The notes beneath the pieces were generated by a model. The model saw nothing but the letters and a program-made list of their open reading frames with translations, had not been told where the DNA came from and searched no databases. The translations under genes and the position numbers were made by a program. Positions 1 through 11,029 of a stretch of 64,000 nt of DNA are shown here, one piece after another. Where the stretch lies: contig NZ_CP048264.1 in NCBI RefSeq assembly GCF_019469185.1, forward strand, positions 1,798,001 to 1,862,000, given 5' to 3'. The stretch comes from Gilliamella sp. ESL0441. Lineage in GTDB: Bacteria; Pseudomonadota; Gammaproteobacteria; Enterobacterales; Orbaceae. The first letter of the stretch is position 1; each line of letters opens with the position of its first letter.

Positions 1-46
1 AGAGCCTAGCGGATGTTGTATCATTTACTTTTGATAGGGCTTAATT

Positions 47-1405
47 ATGTTGAATGCATTAAGCCTAACTGATTGGATAGCAATTTTATTTAGCTTGGTA
101 TCATTGATTTTATTGATTATCCTTTTTAAATGCCAATTAACAAATACCAATTTGAAACAACTATTTGAAATTCAATTGTCTCAAAAAAAAGAGGAGTTAC
201 AAACTTTAGCCAAGCAAGTGATGCAATTAGAAAACGAGTTGAATCAATATCGCCAACAACATGTTGCCCAAAATATGAAAATTAGCGAGCTGAAAACTCG
301 CTTAGAAGAAACACTTAATTCAGCGCATGAACGACAAACGATACTTGAGCAAAGCGAGCAACGTCTCACTACCCAATTTGAAAACCTTGCTAACCGTATT
401 TTTGAGCACAGCGGCAAAAAAATTGAACAACAAAATAAACAAAGTTTAGATTTTTTATTGTCACCACTTAAAGACCAGCTAGAAGGCTTTAAAAAACAAG
501 TCCAAGATAGTTTTGGTCAAGAAGCGAAAGAGCGTCATACACTGACACACGAAATTCGTAATTTGCAGCAACTCAATGAGCTTATGACTAAAGAAGCAAT
601 TAATCTTACCAATGCCTTAAAAGGAAATAATAAAACTCAAGGAAATTGGGGCGAGTTTATTCTTAGTCAAATTTTGGATAATTCTGGATTACGTTTAGGT
701 TATGAATATGAAACACAAGTAAATTTAACCAATGACGATAATCAACGATTACAGCCTGATGTTATTGTACATTTACCTCAAGGTGGTGATGTTGTGATTG
801 ATTCAAAAGTCACCCTTGTTGCTTATGAACGCTATTTTAATGGTGAAGATGATGTCATCAAAGCTAAAGCTATGTCAGACCACTTGATAGCTGTCCGTAA
901 TCATCTTAAACAACTTAGCCAAAAAGACTACCATAAACTGATTGGGATTAATTCTTTAGACTATATTTTAATGTTTATTCCAGTCGAACCTGCTTTTTTA
1001 TGTGCTATAGATCAGGATCCGTCATTAATCAATGACGCACTAAAAAATAATATTATGATAGTCAGTCCAACCACACTTTTAGTGGCATTGCGAACTATTC
1101 ATAATTTATGGCGATTTGAGTATCAAAACCGCAACGCTGAGTTGATCGCCGATAGAGCAAGTAAACTCTATGATAAAGTCCGTGGTTTTGTTGAAGATAT
1201 GGAAAATCTAGGCAACTGTATAGACAAAGCTCAACAAACCTTTCAAAGTTCAATGAATAAACTATCTAAAGGTCGGGGTAATGTAATTGGACAAATCGAA
1301 AAATTCCGTGAACTTGGAGTTGAAGTAAAAAAACCGATCAATCCAGACCTAGCACTGCTCTCAATGGATGAGTTAGAGCGTACAGATGATAAAATTTCAA
1401 ATTAG
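47..1405 (+). CDS. rmuC: DNA recombination protein RmuC
   Basis: Predicted membrane-anchored RmuC of 452 residues (E. coli about 475). A single N-terminal transmembrane segment lies at about residues 10-27. A long Gln/Glu-rich coiled coil follows (about 30-130), then the conserved RmuC nuclease-like domain with GNWGEFILSQIL and GGDVVIDSKVTLVAYERY, the latter resembling the PD-(D/E)XK acid/lysine pair. In E. coli RmuC limits recombination at inverted repeats; the biochemical activity is not settled. The upstream 46 bases are too short to identify a neighbour. Identification rests on the domain order and conserved central block. Confidence 0.9.
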   Translation: MLNALSLTDWIAILFSLVSLILLIILFKCQLTNTNLKQLFEIQLSQKKEELQTLAKQVMQLENELNQYRQQHVAQNMKISELKTRLEETLNSAHERQTILEQSEQRLTTQFENLANRIFEHSGKKIEQQNKQSLDFLLSPLKDQLEGFKKQVQDSFGQEAKERHTLTHEIRNLQQLNELMTKEAINLTNALKGNNKTQGNWGEFILSQILDNSGLRLGYEYETQVNLTNDDNQRLQPDVIVHLPQGGDVVIDSKVTLVAYERYFNGEDDVIKAKAMSDHLIAVRNHLKQLSQKDYHKLIGINSLDYILMFIPVEPAFLCAIDQDPSLINDALKNNIMIVSPTTLLVALRTIHNLWRFEYQNRNAELIADRASKLYDKVRGFVEDMENLGNCIDKAQQTFQSSMNKLSKGRGNVIGQIEKFRELGVEVKKPINPDLALLSMDELERTDDKISN

Positions 1406-1479
1406 TCATCCTAAATCAAGGATTAACAATGCTATAAGTTAAAAATTGCTAAATACCAGAATATACAGAAAAAGTGTCA

Positions 1480-1508
1480 TTCACCATTAATAAAATAACG
1501 TGTATACT
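1480..1508 (+). promoter_or_regulatory. Candidate sigma-70 promoter for xseB-ispA-dxs
   Basis: TTCACC at 1480-1485 (4 of 6 to TTGACA), a 17-base spacer, and TATACT at 1503-1508, 26 bases before the xseB start. Read from sequence only. Confidence 0.45.
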
Positions 1509-1533
1509 CACTGAGTAAAAAGAGGAATATCTG

Positions 1534-1779
1534 ATGCCTAAAAAAACGATTAAAGAACCCAGTTTTGAAGAAACGCTTAAACAACTTGAGACCATCGTTA
1601 CACAATTAGAAAATGGCGATTTACCCTTAGATGAAGCATTGAATGAGTTTGAGAAAGGAGTAAAACTCGCCAGAGCAGGTCAAAAACAGTTAAAACAAGC
1701 AGAACAACGAATACAAATTTTACTATCTGAAAATAGTGATGCTGAACTTTCAGATTTTTTAGTTGAGAATAATGAATAG
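1534..1779 (+). CDS. xseB: Exodeoxyribonuclease VII small subunit
   Basis: 81 residues, the usual XseB length. It contains the family pattern [19 protein letters not shown] followed by [18 protein letters not shown], two helices that bind the XseA large subunit to form exonuclease VII, which degrades single-stranded DNA in the cytoplasm. It is preceded by an AGAGG-type ribosome site. Its stop codon overlaps the ispA start, so it heads an xseB-ispA-dxs operon as in E. coli. xseA is not in the window. Confidence 0.95.
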   Translation: MPKKTIKEPSFEETLKQLETIVTQLENGDLPLDEALNEFEKGVKLARAGQKQLKQAEQRIQILLSENSDAELSDFLVENNE

Positions 1780-2641
1780 TTTAAAATCGTTACAAGATCG
1801 GATCGATGCTTTTTTAGTATCATATTTATCTGAACAACCTGTATCCAAATTACAACAGGCTATGAACTATAGTTTGCTTGCTGGAGGTAAACGAATTCGC
1901 CCTATTTTAGTTTATTTAACAGGTCAAATGTTTGGATGCCCTCTTGCTAATCTTGATGAACCAGCAGCGGCTATTGAGTCAATACATACTTATTCGCTTA
2001 TTCATGATGACTTACCTGCTATGGATAATGATGATTTACGCAGAGGTAAACCAACTTGTCATATCAAATTTGATGAAGCTCAAGCAATCTTAGCAGGTGA
2101 TGCATTACAAGCACTAGCATTTACACTATTAGCTGAAAGTCAATTGATTGATGCACAATCTAAAATTAGTATGATTGCAGAACTTGCTCAAGCAAGTGGT
2201 TTAAATGGTATGTGTTTAGGACAATCCCTTGACTTACAAGCCGAACACCAATCGGTCACATTAGAACATTTACAAAAAATTCATTGTTATAAAACTGGCG
2301 CATTAATTAAATGCGCAATTCGCCTAGGAGCTTATGCTAGTGGTAACGGTGCTAAACCTTATTATGAACATTTAGATCATTATGCCGAAGCGATTGGACT
2401 TGCTTTTCAGATTCAAGATGACATTTTAGATATCATCGGCGAACAAGCGATCATGGGTAAGCCACAAGGTTCGGATGTTGCTCATGAAAAAAGCACTTTT
2501 CCAGCATTAATTGGCTTACAAAAGGCTCAACAAATGACTCAACAACTTTATCAACAAGCTATCGATAGTATTAAGCAAATACCTTATAATAGTAAGCCAT
2601 TACAAGATCTTGCTAGCTTTATTATTAATCGTAATAGTTAA
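1772..2641 (+). CDS. ispA: Farnesyl diphosphate synthase
   Basis: Short-chain trans-prenyl transferase that condenses dimethylallyl and isopentenyl diphosphates to geranyl and then farnesyl diphosphate. The first Asp-rich motif is in [15 protein letters not shown] and the second is in [15 protein letters not shown] near residue 45 binds substrate. I chose ATG 1772 (289 residues) over an in-frame TTG at 1763. It gives the ATGAATAG overlap with the xseB stop, typical of translational coupling, and aligns with E. coli IspA. It feeds quinone, undecaprenyl phosphate and heme O synthesis, next to dxs of the same isoprenoid pathway. Confidence 0.95.
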   Translation: MNSLKSLQDRIDAFLVSYLSEQPVSKLQQAMNYSLLAGGKRIRPILVYLTGQMFGCPLANLDEPAAAIESIHTYSLIHDDLPAMDNDDLRRGKPTCHIKFDEAQAILAGDALQALAFTLLAESQLIDAQSKISMIAELAQASGLNGMCLGQSLDLQAEHQSVTLEHLQKIHCYKTGALIKCAIRLGAYASGNGAKPYYEHLDHYAEAIGLAFQIQDDILDIIGEQAIMGKPQGSDVAHEKSTFPALIGLQKAQQMTQQLYQQAIDSIKQIPYNSKPLQDLASFIINRNS

Positions 2642-2653
2642 TATACTAACTAA

Positions 2654-4516
2654 ATGATAAAAATGAATTTAGATAATTATCCTCTTTTAAGACAGATTAA
2701 TTCACCAGTCGATCTTAGACGTTATCCGCTTTCGCAATTGCCAGCAATTTGCCAAGAGCTTAGGCAATTTTTATTAACTTGTGTTAGCCAATCTAGTGGC
2801 CATTTAGCATCAGGGCTTGGCGTAGTTGAATTAACTACTGCTTTACATTATGTCTATCAAACCCCATTTGATAAAATTATTTGGGATGTCGGACACCAAG
2901 CTTATCCACATAAAATTTTAACGGGTCGTCGTGATCAGATGCTCTCTATTCGCCAAAAAGACGGTATACATTCTTTTCCATATCGAGAAGAAAGCGAATA
3001 CGATGTATTAACAACTGGACATTCCTCAACATCAATCAGTGCAGCTCTGGGGATTGCTATTAGTGAACAAGCAAAACAATCAGGTCAAAAAGTTGCTGCC
3101 ATTATTGGAGATGGTGCATTAACAGCAGGTATGGCATTTGAAGCAATGAATCATGCTGGTCATATCAAACCCGATATGTTAGTGATTGTAAATGATAATG
3201 ATATGTCCATTTCTGAAAATACCGGAGCATTAAATCAGCATTTGACACAAATTTTATCAAGTAAAGCTTACGCATCTTTTCGAGAAAGTGGTAAACGAGT
3301 GCTTTCCAATATTCCGCCTTTAAAGGAACTATTCAAAAAAACTGAAGAACATTTAAAAGGTTTAGTCACCCCTGCCATTTTATTTGAAGAACTAGGTTTT
3401 AATTACATTGGTCCCATTGACGGACATGATGTCGAAAATTTAGTCGCAACGTTACAAAGAGTTAGGCAATTAAAAGGACCGCAATTATTGCATGTCATTA
3501 CACAAAAAGGTAAAGGCTATGAGCCTGCTGAAAAGAATCCTACACTCTGGCATGGTGTACCAAAGTTTGATCCCATTGATGGAACATTTCCTTTAGATAA
3601 AAAAATAGCCCCCACCTATTCACAAGTTTTTGGTGAATGGCTGTGTGAAATGGCGGAAAAAGACAAACGATTGATAGCTATTACACCGGCAATGAGTGAA
3701 GGTTCTGGCATGACAGAATTTGCTAAACGCTATCCGAATCAATTTTATGATGTAGCTATTGCAGAACAACATGCGGTAACGTTAGCGGCAGGTTTTGCTA
3801 TTAGTGACTTTAAACCGATTGTGGCAATCTATTCTACTTTTTTACAACGTGCTTATGATCAGGTTATTCATGATATTGCAATACAAAATCTACCAGTTCT
3901 ATTGGCTATTGATCGGGCCGGCATCGTTGGTGCAGATGGCGAAACCCATCAAGGAGCCTTTGATTTAAGCTTTTTAAGATGTGTACCCAATTTTGTTATT
4001 ATGACGCCGAGTGATGAGAATGAATGCCGACAAATGCTCTATACGGGTTACCTTCATCATGGACCAGTAGCTGTACGATATCCTAGAGGTGAAGGAACGG
4101 GTGTGAATTTAGAACCATTAAAAACAATACCGCTTGGACAATCTAAGCTATGTCGAGAAGGTGAAAAGATAGCTTTACTTAATTTTGGCACATTACTCCC
4201 CGAAGTTTTACAAGCAGCAGATCAAATTAATGCTACAGTTATAGATATGCGTTTTGTAAAACCATTAGATGAGAAAGTACTTTTGCAGATCAGCCAAACA
4301 CATAATATACTAGTGACTATAGAAGAAAATAGTATCAAAGGCGGTGCGGGAAGTGGCGTCGGTGAATTTTTGTTATCGAAAAAAATAAAATGTGATATTT
4401 TAAATATTGGATTACCTGACAGATTTATTCCGCAAGGATCACAAAGTGAAATTCGTGCTGAAATGGGATTAAACTGTGAACATATTATCGATAAAATCAA
4501 TAAATTTATAAATTAA
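2654..4516 (+). CDS. dxs: 1-deoxy-D-xylulose-5-phosphate synthase
   Basis: 620 residues, the same length as E. coli Dxs. Thiamine-diphosphate enzyme that joins pyruvate and glyceraldehyde 3-phosphate in the first step of the MEP isoprenoid pathway. Visible landmarks are [17 protein letters not shown], the ThDP motif [18 protein letters not shown]...NDND, the catalytic region [14 protein letters not shown], and [19 protein letters not shown]. It starts 12 bases after ispA, so xseB-ispA-dxs is one transcription unit. An alternative start two codons later (ATG 2663) is possible because the beginning reads [12 protein letters not shown]. Confidence 0.97.
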   Translation: MIKMNLDNYPLLRQINSPVDLRRYPLSQLPAICQELRQFLLTCVSQSSGHLASGLGVVELTTALHYVYQTPFDKIIWDVGHQAYPHKILTGRRDQMLSIRQKDGIHSFPYREESEYDVLTTGHSSTSISAALGIAISEQAKQSGQKVAAIIGDGALTAGMAFEAMNHAGHIKPDMLVIVNDNDMSISENTGALNQHLTQILSSKAYASFRESGKRVLSNIPPLKELFKKTEEHLKGLVTPAILFEELGFNYIGPIDGHDVENLVATLQRVRQLKGPQLLHVITQKGKGYEPAEKNPTLWHGVPKFDPIDGTFPLDKKIAPTYSQVFGEWLCEMAEKDKRLIAITPAMSEGSGMTEFAKRYPNQFYDVAIAEQHAVTLAAGFAISDFKPIVAIYSTFLQRAYDQVIHDIAIQNLPVLLAIDRAGIVGADGETHQGAFDLSFLRCVPNFVIMTPSDENECRQMLYTGYLHHGPVAVRYPRGEGTGVNLEPLKTIPLGQSKLCREGEKIALLNFGTLLPEVLQAADQINATVIDMRFVKPLDEKVLLQISQTHNILVTIEENSIKGGAGSGVGEFLLSKKIKCDILNIGLPDRFIPQGSQSEIRAEMGLNCEHIIDKINKFIN

Positions 4517-4526
4517 TAGGTAAAAT

Positions 4527-4820
4527 ATGGAAACTCAAGCTGTCACTATTCAAATTTTTGGACGAACATTAAAATTTAATTGTCCAGTTGATGAAGTTGA
4601 CGCACTAAATAATGCCGCAAAAGATCTTGAATCACGTTTAACAAAATTACGTGAAAAATCACCTCAAGTTGGTAGTGATCAATTGATCATGACTGCGGCA
4701 CTAAATATTTCTTATGAACTCACAAAAGAAAAAGAAAAAAGTGATCAATTTAGTGGTCGATTAAAATTATTACAACAATTGCTTGATTCAGCTTTAACAA
4801 CGAACAGTGAATCATTTTAA
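4527..4820 (+). CDS. zapA: Cell division protein ZapA
   Basis: 97 residues. The N-terminal beta-rich part begins ETQAVTIQIFGRTLKFNCP, as in ZapA, and a C-terminal coiled coil (about 55-95) makes the dimer and tetramer. ZapA crosslinks FtsZ filaments at the division ring. The gene lies 10 bases after dxs and directly before 6S RNA and fau; zapA-ssrS-fau is a conserved gammaproteobacterial cluster. Confidence 0.92.
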   Translation: METQAVTIQIFGRTLKFNCPVDEVDALNNAAKDLESRLTKLREKSPQVGSDQLIMTAALNISYELTKEKEKSDQFSGRLKLLQQLLDSALTTNSESF

Positions 4821-4843
4821 TTGTAAATTTAATAAAAATACAG

Positions 4844-4871
4844 TTGTGTGATTTTTTAAATTTTGTATTAT
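4844..4871 (+). promoter_or_regulatory. Candidate promoter of 6S RNA
   Basis: TTGTGT at 4844-4849, 16-base spacer, TATTAT at 4866-4871. The predicted start falls near 4878, where similarity to E. coli 6S RNA begins. Confidence 0.6.
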
Positions 4872-4876
4872 GTTAT

Positions 4877-5057
4877 TCATCTCTGGGATGTTCGCGATTA
4901 AGGGTTAGTCCCCTGAGCCGATATTCTTTATTTTAGAATGACGTGACTTTTAATTGGTGTGTATGCCTTTATATAAGGAAACCTAAAAATTAAAACGCGT
5001 TGTTCACCTTGAGCCTTGGGTTCAAGGGTTACGACCCTAACGACATCTTGGAGTGTT
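4877..5057 (+). ncRNA. ssrS: 6S RNA
   Basis: Regulatory RNA that mimics an open promoter and sequesters sigma-70 RNA polymerase in stationary phase. The 5' part reads CTCTGGGATGTTCGC and later AGTCCCCTGAGCCGATATT. The 3' part reads GGTTCAAGGGTTACGACC and CGACATCTTGGAG. These match the two closing strands of E. coli 6S RNA, and CTCTGGGATG can pair with CATCTTGGAG. The position between zapA and fau is the conserved one. The ends are estimated. Confidence 0.92.
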
Positions 5058-5082
5058 ATTCTTTCTTATAAGTGATAACGTC

Positions 5083-5628
5083 ATGAATATCCGTCAGATT
5101 ATTCGTCAAAAGAGGCGCCAATTATCTCATCATGAACGTGCAATGGCACAGCAATTAGTCTATCAAAAAATAGCTAATCATTCTGCGATTCATCAAGCAA
5201 GTAATATAGCCATATTTTTATCTTTTGATGGCGAAATCGAAACAAAACCTATTATTGAATACTTGTGGCAACAAAATAAATCTGTCTATTTACCTATTAT
5301 CCATCCTTTTGTGTCCACTCATTTACTTTTTATTCAATACACTCCTAACAGTCAATTAATCAAAAATAAGTACGGTATACTTGAACCTGTTTTAAATGTA
5401 TTAGATGTCATTCCCTATCAAAAATTGGATATTGTTTTCACCCCTTTAGTTGCATTCGATAATCGAGGTTATCGTCTGGGAATGGGGGGAGGATTTTATG
5501 ATCGCTTGCTAGCTAATTATAAAGCAGACCAAATTTTACCTATTGGTTTAGGTTTTGCCTGCCAAAAAGTTCAGCGGCTTCAAAATCAGCCATGGGATAT
5601 ACAATTACCCGAAATTATTTATGCCTAA
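5083..5628 (+). CDS. fau: 5-formyltetrahydrofolate cyclo-ligase
   Basis: 181 residues (E. coli YgfA/Fau 182). Converts 5-formyl-THF to 5,10-methenyl-THF using ATP. The signature GMGGGFYDR is at about residues 145-153, and basic residues RQKRRQLS near the N-terminus match the family start. I start at ATG 5083; an upstream GTG at 5053 lies within the 6S RNA end. It follows ssrS and is probably co-transcribed with it. Confidence 0.92.
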   Translation: MNIRQIIRQKRRQLSHHERAMAQQLVYQKIANHSAIHQASNIAIFLSFDGEIETKPIIEYLWQQNKSVYLPIIHPFVSTHLLFIQYTPNSQLIKNKYGILEPVLNVLDVIPYQKLDIVFTPLVAFDNRGYRLGMGGGFYDRLLANYKADQILPIGLGFACQKVQRLQNQPWDIQLPEIIYA

Positions 5629-5921
5629 ATCGCATTTACAATTTAATTTGGAAAAATGGTTAAAATTTGTATCATTTAATATTAATAAGCGGTATACTTG
5701 TTCTTGCTTCATTTCTTAACATTGTTTTTCAAACAATGGCAATTCAAAAGTAATATTTGTAAATTACAATCTTTTTTTACAGTATGTTATTCATCCTTTT
5801 AGTTCTTTTTTTGTTATGTATTATTGTTTCATATTTAAGTCTTAAAGAATAAACATTCTAACTCATGGTGGAATTTTATTCCTTTAAGACTTTTTTTTAT
5901 ATAATAAAAAGGAGTGCTGCA
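5629..5921 (+). other. Intergenic region before the catalase gene
   Basis: AT-rich stretch of 293 bases. TATACT at 5693-5698 is a possible -10, but no well-spaced -35 is seen. A 22-codon reading frame at 5784-5852 would give the hydrophobic peptide MLFILLVLFLLCIIVSYLSL (plus two residues), but it has no ribosome site. Confidence 0.4.
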
Positions 5922-7382
5922 ATGTCAGAAAAAAAAGCCTTAACCACCAACAATGGAGCACCAATAGCCGATAATCAAAATTCCCGTACCGCTGGTCCTC
6001 GTGGCCCTGTGTTAATTGATGACTATCAGCTTATTGAGAAACTTGCACAATTTAATCGTGAAAACATTCCTGAAAGACGTGTACATGCCAAGGGTTCAGG
6101 TGCGCACGGTACGTTTACCGTGACTAATGATATCACTCAATATACTTATGCCAGTATTTTTGCCAAAGTGGGGAAACAAACTCCCGTATTTGCCCGATTT
6201 TCTACTGTTGGTGGGGAACGTGGTTCATCCGATACAGCTCGTGATCCAAGAGGATTTTCCGTAAAATTTTATACCGATCAAGGTAACTGGGATATTGTAG
6301 GTAATAATACACCAGTATTTTTTATACGTGATACCCTCAAATTTCCAGATTTTATTCATACCCAAAAACGTGATCCCAAAACCAACTTAAAAGATCCACA
6401 AATGATGTGGGATTTTTGGTCTTTATCACCAGAATCACTCCACCAAGTCACCATCCTCTTCTCTGACCGTGGTATTCCTGACGGTTTCAGGCATATGCAT
6501 GGTTTTGGTAGTCATACTTACAGTATTATTAATAAAGATAATGTTCGGACGTGGGTTAAATGGCATTTTAGAACTGAACAAGGCATTAAAAATATCCATC
6601 CTAAAAAAGCAGCCGAATTAGATGGGAGTAATCCAGATTCAGCCCAAGAAGACTTATTTAATGCGATTGAACGCGGTGACTATCCTAAATGGCGCCTTTA
6701 CATGCAAGTAATGACTGAAGAACAAGCCAATCATCATCCCGAAAACCCTTTTGATGTCACAAAAGTGTGGTCACAAAAACAGTATCCATTAATTGAAGTG
6801 GGCGTAATGGAACTTAATCGTAATCCAGAAAACTATTTTGCTGAAGTTGAACAAGCCGCATTTGAACCAAGTAATGTCGTGCCTGGAACGGGGTTATCGC
6901 CAGATAAGATGTTACAAGGGCGAATTTTTGCGTATGCCGATGCACACCGTTATCGTATAGGCACAAACTACCAACAATTACCAATCAATGCGCCGAAATG
7001 TCCGGTACACAATTATCAACGTGACGGAGCAATGCGCTTTTATACACCAGATAATGCGCCTAATTACGAGCCAAATAGTGTTGATAGCGCACCTAAACAA
7101 CAACCACAATATGCTGAGCCACCGATGCATGTGCCTGCGGGTACAATGGATAGGCATGATCATCGTGTTGACGATGATTATTATTCACAGCCACGCGCAT
7201 TATTCAATTTGATGAATCCCGATCAAAAACAGCTATTGATTGATAATATTGTCGGTTCAATGAAAAATGTTGATCGTGATATCCAAATTAGGCAGCTTAA
7301 GCATTTTTATAAAGTCCACCCTGATTATGGTTCAGGGATTGCCAATGGGTTAGGAATTGAAATCGATCTTATCAAAAGTTAG
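5922..7382 (+). CDS. katA: Heme catalase (clade 3, KatA type)
   Basis: Monofunctional small-subunit catalase that turns hydrogen peroxide into water and oxygen in the cytoplasm. The catalytic His is in [14 protein letters not shown], the distal Asn in [10 protein letters not shown], and the proximal heme-ligand Tyr in [14 protein letters not shown]. The start at 5922 gives 486 residues, close to Proteus catalase. It is chosen because AAGGAG lies a few bases upstream and the protein then begins [14 protein letters not shown]. The ATG at 5865 would add 19 atypical residues. Single-gene unit closed by a hairpin terminator at about 7602-7636. Confidence 0.95.
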   Translation: MSEKKALTTNNGAPIADNQNSRTAGPRGPVLIDDYQLIEKLAQFNRENIPERRVHAKGSGAHGTFTVTNDITQYTYASIFAKVGKQTPVFARFSTVGGERGSSDTARDPRGFSVKFYTDQGNWDIVGNNTPVFFIRDTLKFPDFIHTQKRDPKTNLKDPQMMWDFWSLSPESLHQVTILFSDRGIPDGFRHMHGFGSHTYSIINKDNVRTWVKWHFRTEQGIKNIHPKKAAELDGSNPDSAQEDLFNAIERGDYPKWRLYMQVMTEEQANHHPENPFDVTKVWSQKQYPLIEVGVMELNRNPENYFAEVEQAAFEPSNVVPGTGLSPDKMLQGRIFAYADAHRYRIGTNYQQLPINAPKCPVHNYQRDGAMRFYTPDNAPNYEPNSVDSAPKQQPQYAEPPMHVPAGTMDRHDHRVDDDYYSQPRALFNLMNPDQKQLLIDNIVGSMKNVDRDIQIRQLKHFYKVHPDYGSGIANGLGIEIDLIKS

Positions 7383-7399
7383 TTCACCTCATAACCAAT

Positions 7400-7423
7400 G
7401 TGCCGACTTTGCTTAATCGGCAC
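7400..7423 (+). terminator. Hairpin just after katA
   Basis: GTGCCGA at 7400-7406 pairs with TCGGCAC at 7417-7423, 18 bases after the katA stop. The T-tract after it is poor, so termination here would be partial. Confidence 0.4.
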
Positions 7424-7601
7424 GATTTAATTTATGGTTATAATAAATCTGGCGTCAAGTTAAATAGACATGCTATTTATATGCATTTATTCTTATTTTG
7501 GCTGGCGAACAGGACTTAACTTTATTGTTGAAATTTAACACGGTTTTGATGGCTATTTGGAAGAATTGTTTGAGAAAAGAATAGAATATTGTTTAATTTA
7601 C

Positions 7602-7636
7602 AGCTTGGTTAGTGGTTTAACTAAACCAAGCTTTTT
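7602..7636 (+). terminator. Intrinsic terminator downstream of katA
   Basis: AGCTTGGTT at 7602-7610 pairs with AACCAAGCT at 7624-7632, followed at once by a T run (7632-7636). The T run is on the + strand only, so it serves katA and protects the convergent rlmB. Confidence 0.65.
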
Positions 7637-7647
7637 ATCCTACTTAG

Positions 7648-8400
7648 TTATTTATTTTTTTGTCTGACTATCTCAAATAAGCAAACGCCCGTTGCTACCG
7701 AGACATTAAGCGAAGACACAATTCCCGCCATTGGAATACTGACCAATTCATCACAATGTTCTTTGGTTAATCGTCGCATTCCTTCCCCTTCTGCGCCCAT
7801 AACCAAAGCCAATGGAATACTCGTTGATGATTTGTAAAAGTCAGTTTGATAAAGTGTACGTTCTGCTTCTCCAGCCGTGCCCACAATCCACACGCGATAC
7901 TCATCTTGTAACATTCGCATGGTACGCGCTAAATTGGTAACCCGAACAACAGGGATACTTTCAGCGGCTCCACAAGCTACTTTTTGTGCCGTCGAATTAA
8001 GCGGAGCCGAACGATCTTTCGGGACTATAATAAAATTAACCCCTGCTGCGTCTGCTGTTCTGATGCAGGCGCCAAGATTATGCGGATCTGTCACGCCATC
8101 TAAAATCAAAATAACGGGATTGGGTTGCTGTTCCATCAATAATGGAATATCATTTTCCTGATAACCACGACAAGGTTTTACTACAGCTAAAATACCTTGA
8201 TGTACACCATTTTTAGATTTGTCATCTAACCACTGGCGGTGGGTTATTTTAACGATTAAACCAAGTTGCTCTATTTCATGCACAAGACTATTAAGACGTT
8301 TATCTTCTCGCCCTTTAGCGATGTAAACCTCAATAATTCTTTCAGGAGCACGTGTTAATAGTGCTTCGATAGCATGAATACCATAAACTGTTTCACTCAT
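7648..8400 (-). CDS. rlmB: 23S rRNA (guanosine-2'-O-)-methyltransferase RlmB
   Basis: 250 residues (E. coli 243). SpoU/TrmH-type knotted methyltransferase that 2'-O-methylates G2251 of 23S rRNA from S-adenosylmethionine. The N-terminal substrate-binding domain starts YGIHAIEALL. SPOUT motifs are LDGVTDPHNLGACIRTADAAG (motif 1, shown in part), VMGAEGEGMRRL (motif 2) and IPMAGIVSSLNVSVATGV (motif 3 with knot). The gene follows rnr directly, with no gap, as in enterobacteria. Confidence 0.95.
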   Translation of the reverse strand: MSETVYGIHAIEALLTRAPERIIEVYIAKGREDKRLNSLVHEIEQLGLIVKITHRQWLDDKSKNGVHQGILAVVKPCRGYQENDIPLLMEQQPNPVILILDGVTDPHNLGACIRTADAAGVNFIIVPKDRSAPLNSTAQKVACGAAESIPVVRVTNLARTMRMLQDEYRVWIVGTAGEAERTLYQTDFYKSSTSIPLALVMGAEGEGMRRLTKEHCDELVSIPMAGIVSSLNVSVATGVCLFEIVRQKNK

Positions 8401-10830
8401 CTATTTTTTACTCTTTACTTTCTTACTTTTAGCCGTTTTACTTGTTGATGTCGAGGCGATTTTAGTCGCATTTTTATCTACCTTTTTGCGCTTTCCTTTA
8501 TTTTTATTTGTCGCTTTGACCTTTTTTTTAACGCTGCCACTCACTACCGATTTTTTATTTTTACGCTTTTTAGTCGACGCAACATCCTTATCATTTTTAT
8601 CATTTAGCTGTTTAGCCTTAGTTTTTGCGGTTTTGCCTTGCCGTTTAGGCTTATTATTACTACTGACCAAGGCAAAATCAATTTTTCTTTCTTCAGGATT
8701 AACATTTTCTACTTTAACGCTAACTTTATCACCTAAACGGTAACTGTAATGGGTATTTTCACCAATTAAACGATTTCGTGAAGCGTCATAAATATAATAA
8801 TCATTCTCAAGCGATGAAACATGTACCAGACCGTCTATAAACAGATCATCTAATCTGACAAAAAACCCGAAGTTCACAACACTTGATATGGTACCATTAA
8901 AGACTTCACCCACATGATCTTGCATATAATCACACTTGAGCCAATCAACCACATCACGCACAGCCTCATCGGCTCGACGCTCAGTCAGTGAACAATGTTC
9001 GCCAAAATAGAGCATTTCGTTAACGGTATAACGATGCCCTCCTGTCTTACTGGTTTTATGCTGTTCATTGGCTAATATCCACTTAATGGTTCGATGTAAC
9101 AGTAAATCCGGATAACGTCGAATTGGCGAGGTAAAATGGCCATACTCTTCAAGTGCAAGCCCAAAATGACCCCGATTTTCTGGATCATAAATCGCTTGTT
9201 TCATCGATCGTAAAATAACTGTCTGTAACATATCACTATCAATTCGATCTTCTATCGCTAGCATCAATTCGGCAATATCTTTTGATTTTGGATTAATACC
9301 GCCACCTAACGATAATCCTAGTTCTTGTAAGATGCTACGTAAGTTATTCATTCGCTCTTCATCTGGACGATCATGAACACGAAACAAAGCAGGTACTTCG
9401 GCCTCAATCACCAGTTTTGCCGCTGCAACATTAGCTAAAATCATACACTCTTCAATAATCTTATGTGCATCATTACGTTGCGCTAACTCAATACTTTCGA
9501 TCCGTTTATCAGCATTAAAAATAAATTTCGGTTCTTCCGATTCAAAACCAATCGCTCCACGAGTAATTCTCGACTTATCCAATACTTTGTATAAACCATA
9601 TAAGTTTTCTAAATGTGGCACTAAATCATGATAATGTTGACGGAGTTCTTCATCACCATCTAAAATTTTTGCAACTTTGGTGTAAGTCAATCTTGCATGT
9701 GAGTTCATCACAGCGTCGTAAAATTGATAACCGGTCAAACGACCTTTGTTTGATATGGTCATCTCACAAACTAAACATAGTCTATCTACCTGTGGATTAA
9801 GCGAACAAAGACCATTTGATAACGCTTCTGGCAACATCGGCACGACACGAGAAGGAAAATAGACTGATGTACCACGTAAGCAAGCTTCTTTATCAAGTGC
9901 TTTATCGGGTCTGACGTAATAGCTAACATCAGCTATTGCCACCCATAATCTATAACCTCCACCACGATTTTTTTGGCAATACACGGCATCATCAAAATCA
10001 CGTGCATCTTCACCATCAATGGTGACTAAAGGTAGATCCCGTAGATCTTTACGTCCTTTTTTAGCTTTTTCAGGCACTTCATCACCGAATTTACTCACCT
10101 CTTTTTCAACAGCTTTAGGAAATTCATATGGGATTTCATGATTACGAAGTGCAATATCAATGGCTAAGTTTGTGCCCATGATTTCGCCAAGGACTTCTTT
10201 AATGATACCGACCGCTTTTTGGCGACGTTCAGGGCGTTGTTGTAACTCAACAACGACGACCGCTCCCATGCGTACAGTGCGTTTCGGTTTACCAGTGATT
10301 AAAATATCAAAATTTAAGCGACTATCATCCGGCACCACAAATCCAACGCCTTGTTCAATAAAGTAGCGACCAACAATTAAATTACTGCGGGGCTCTAAAA
10401 TACGCACAACACGTGCTTCTGTTTTTCCGCGATATTGGTTACTCAGTGGTTGGGCTAAAATCACATCACCTTGTAAGACTTTTTTCATCTGTTCTGGCGA
10501 TAAAAAGTAATCTTCAGGTTTTCCTTCAACACGTAAAAAGCCAAAACCATCACGGTGTGCAATCACCTTCCCCTTAACCATATCTAACTTTTCAGGAAGT
10601 GCATAACATTTACGGCGAGTGAACACGACTTGACCATCGCGTTCCATTGCACGCAAGCGACGATGTAATGCTTCTTTTTGTTCTTCATTTTTGATAGAAA
10701 CGGCTTGAGCAATTTTTTCTAAGCTAGCAGGTTTCGCCTCTTTGGTAAGGTAATCTAAAATTAACTCACGACTGGCTATCGGAGAATCATATTTCTGCGC
10801 TTCTCGTTCATAAAATGGATCGTTTATCAT
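8401..10830 (-). CDS. rnr: Ribonuclease R
   Basis: 3'-5' exoribonuclease of the RNB family that can degrade structured RNA. Order: N-terminal helix-turn-helix-like segment, cold-shock domains ([16 protein letters not shown]), RNB catalytic domain with the Asp cluster [16 protein letters not shown]1 domain ([19 protein letters not shown]), and a long Lys-rich tail. The start at 10830 ([22 protein letters not shown], 809 residues) aligns with E. coli Rnr. An upstream start at 10866 would add 12 unrelated residues. rlmB follows without a gap. Confidence 0.95.
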   Translation of the reverse strand: MINDPFYEREAQKYDSPIASRELILDYLTKEAKPASLEKIAQAVSIKNEEQKEALHRRLRAMERDGQVVFTRRKCYALPEKLDMVKGKVIAHRDGFGFLRVEGKPEDYFLSPEQMKKVLQGDVILAQPLSNQYRGKTEARVVRILEPRSNLIVGRYFIEQGVGFVVPDDSRLNFDILITGKPKRTVRMGAVVVVELQQRPERRQKAVGIIKEVLGEIMGTNLAIDIALRNHEIPYEFPKAVEKEVSKFGDEVPEKAKKGRKDLRDLPLVTIDGEDARDFDDAVYCQKNRGGGYRLWVAIADVSYYVRPDKALDKEACLRGTSVYFPSRVVPMLPEALSNGLCSLNPQVDRLCLVCEMTISNKGRLTGYQFYDAVMNSHARLTYTKVAKILDGDEELRQHYHDLVPHLENLYGLYKVLDKSRITRGAIGFESEEPKFIFNADKRIESIELAQRNDAHKIIEECMILANVAAAKLVIEAEVPALFRVHDRPDEERMNNLRSILQELGLSLGGGINPKSKDIAELMLAIEDRIDSDMLQTVILRSMKQAIYDPENRGHFGLALEEYGHFTSPIRRYPDLLLHRTIKWILANEQHKTSKTGGHRYTVNEMLYFGEHCSLTERRADEAVRDVVDWLKCDYMQDHVGEVFNGTISSVVNFGFFVRLDDLFIDGLVHVSSLENDYYIYDASRNRLIGENTHYSYRLGDKVSVKVENVNPEERKIDFALVSSNNKPKRQGKTAKTKAKQLNDKNDKDVASTKKRKNKKSVVSGSVKKKVKATNKNKGKRKKVDKNATKIASTSTSKTAKSKKVKSKK

Positions 10831-10965
10831 AAGGAATATCCAGAGATCATATTTAATCGGTAGCATAACATAGAGTTATGTAACTTAAAATAAACATTCC
10901 TTTTTACTACTAATCTTTATCGATATAATTTACATAGCTAAACAAAACTAAATTATTAAAATTAA

Positions 10966-10984
10966 AACCGAATATCATTCGGCT
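10966..10984 (-). terminator. Terminator of purH-purD
   Basis: CCGAAT at 10968-10973 and ATTCGG at 10977-10982 form a tight hairpin. In the - direction it is followed by TTTTAATTTT. It lies about 45 bases after the purD stop. Confidence 0.65.
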
Positions 10985-11029
10985 CTTTTAAGTCTATAAC
11001 TGACATAAATTCAATCATGTTTTAGTTAT

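Noticed and set aside
5784..5852. Small hydrophobic reading frame of 22 codons before katA
   Set aside because: No ribosome site and the region is T-rich, so hydrophobic codons arise by chance; not called a gene.
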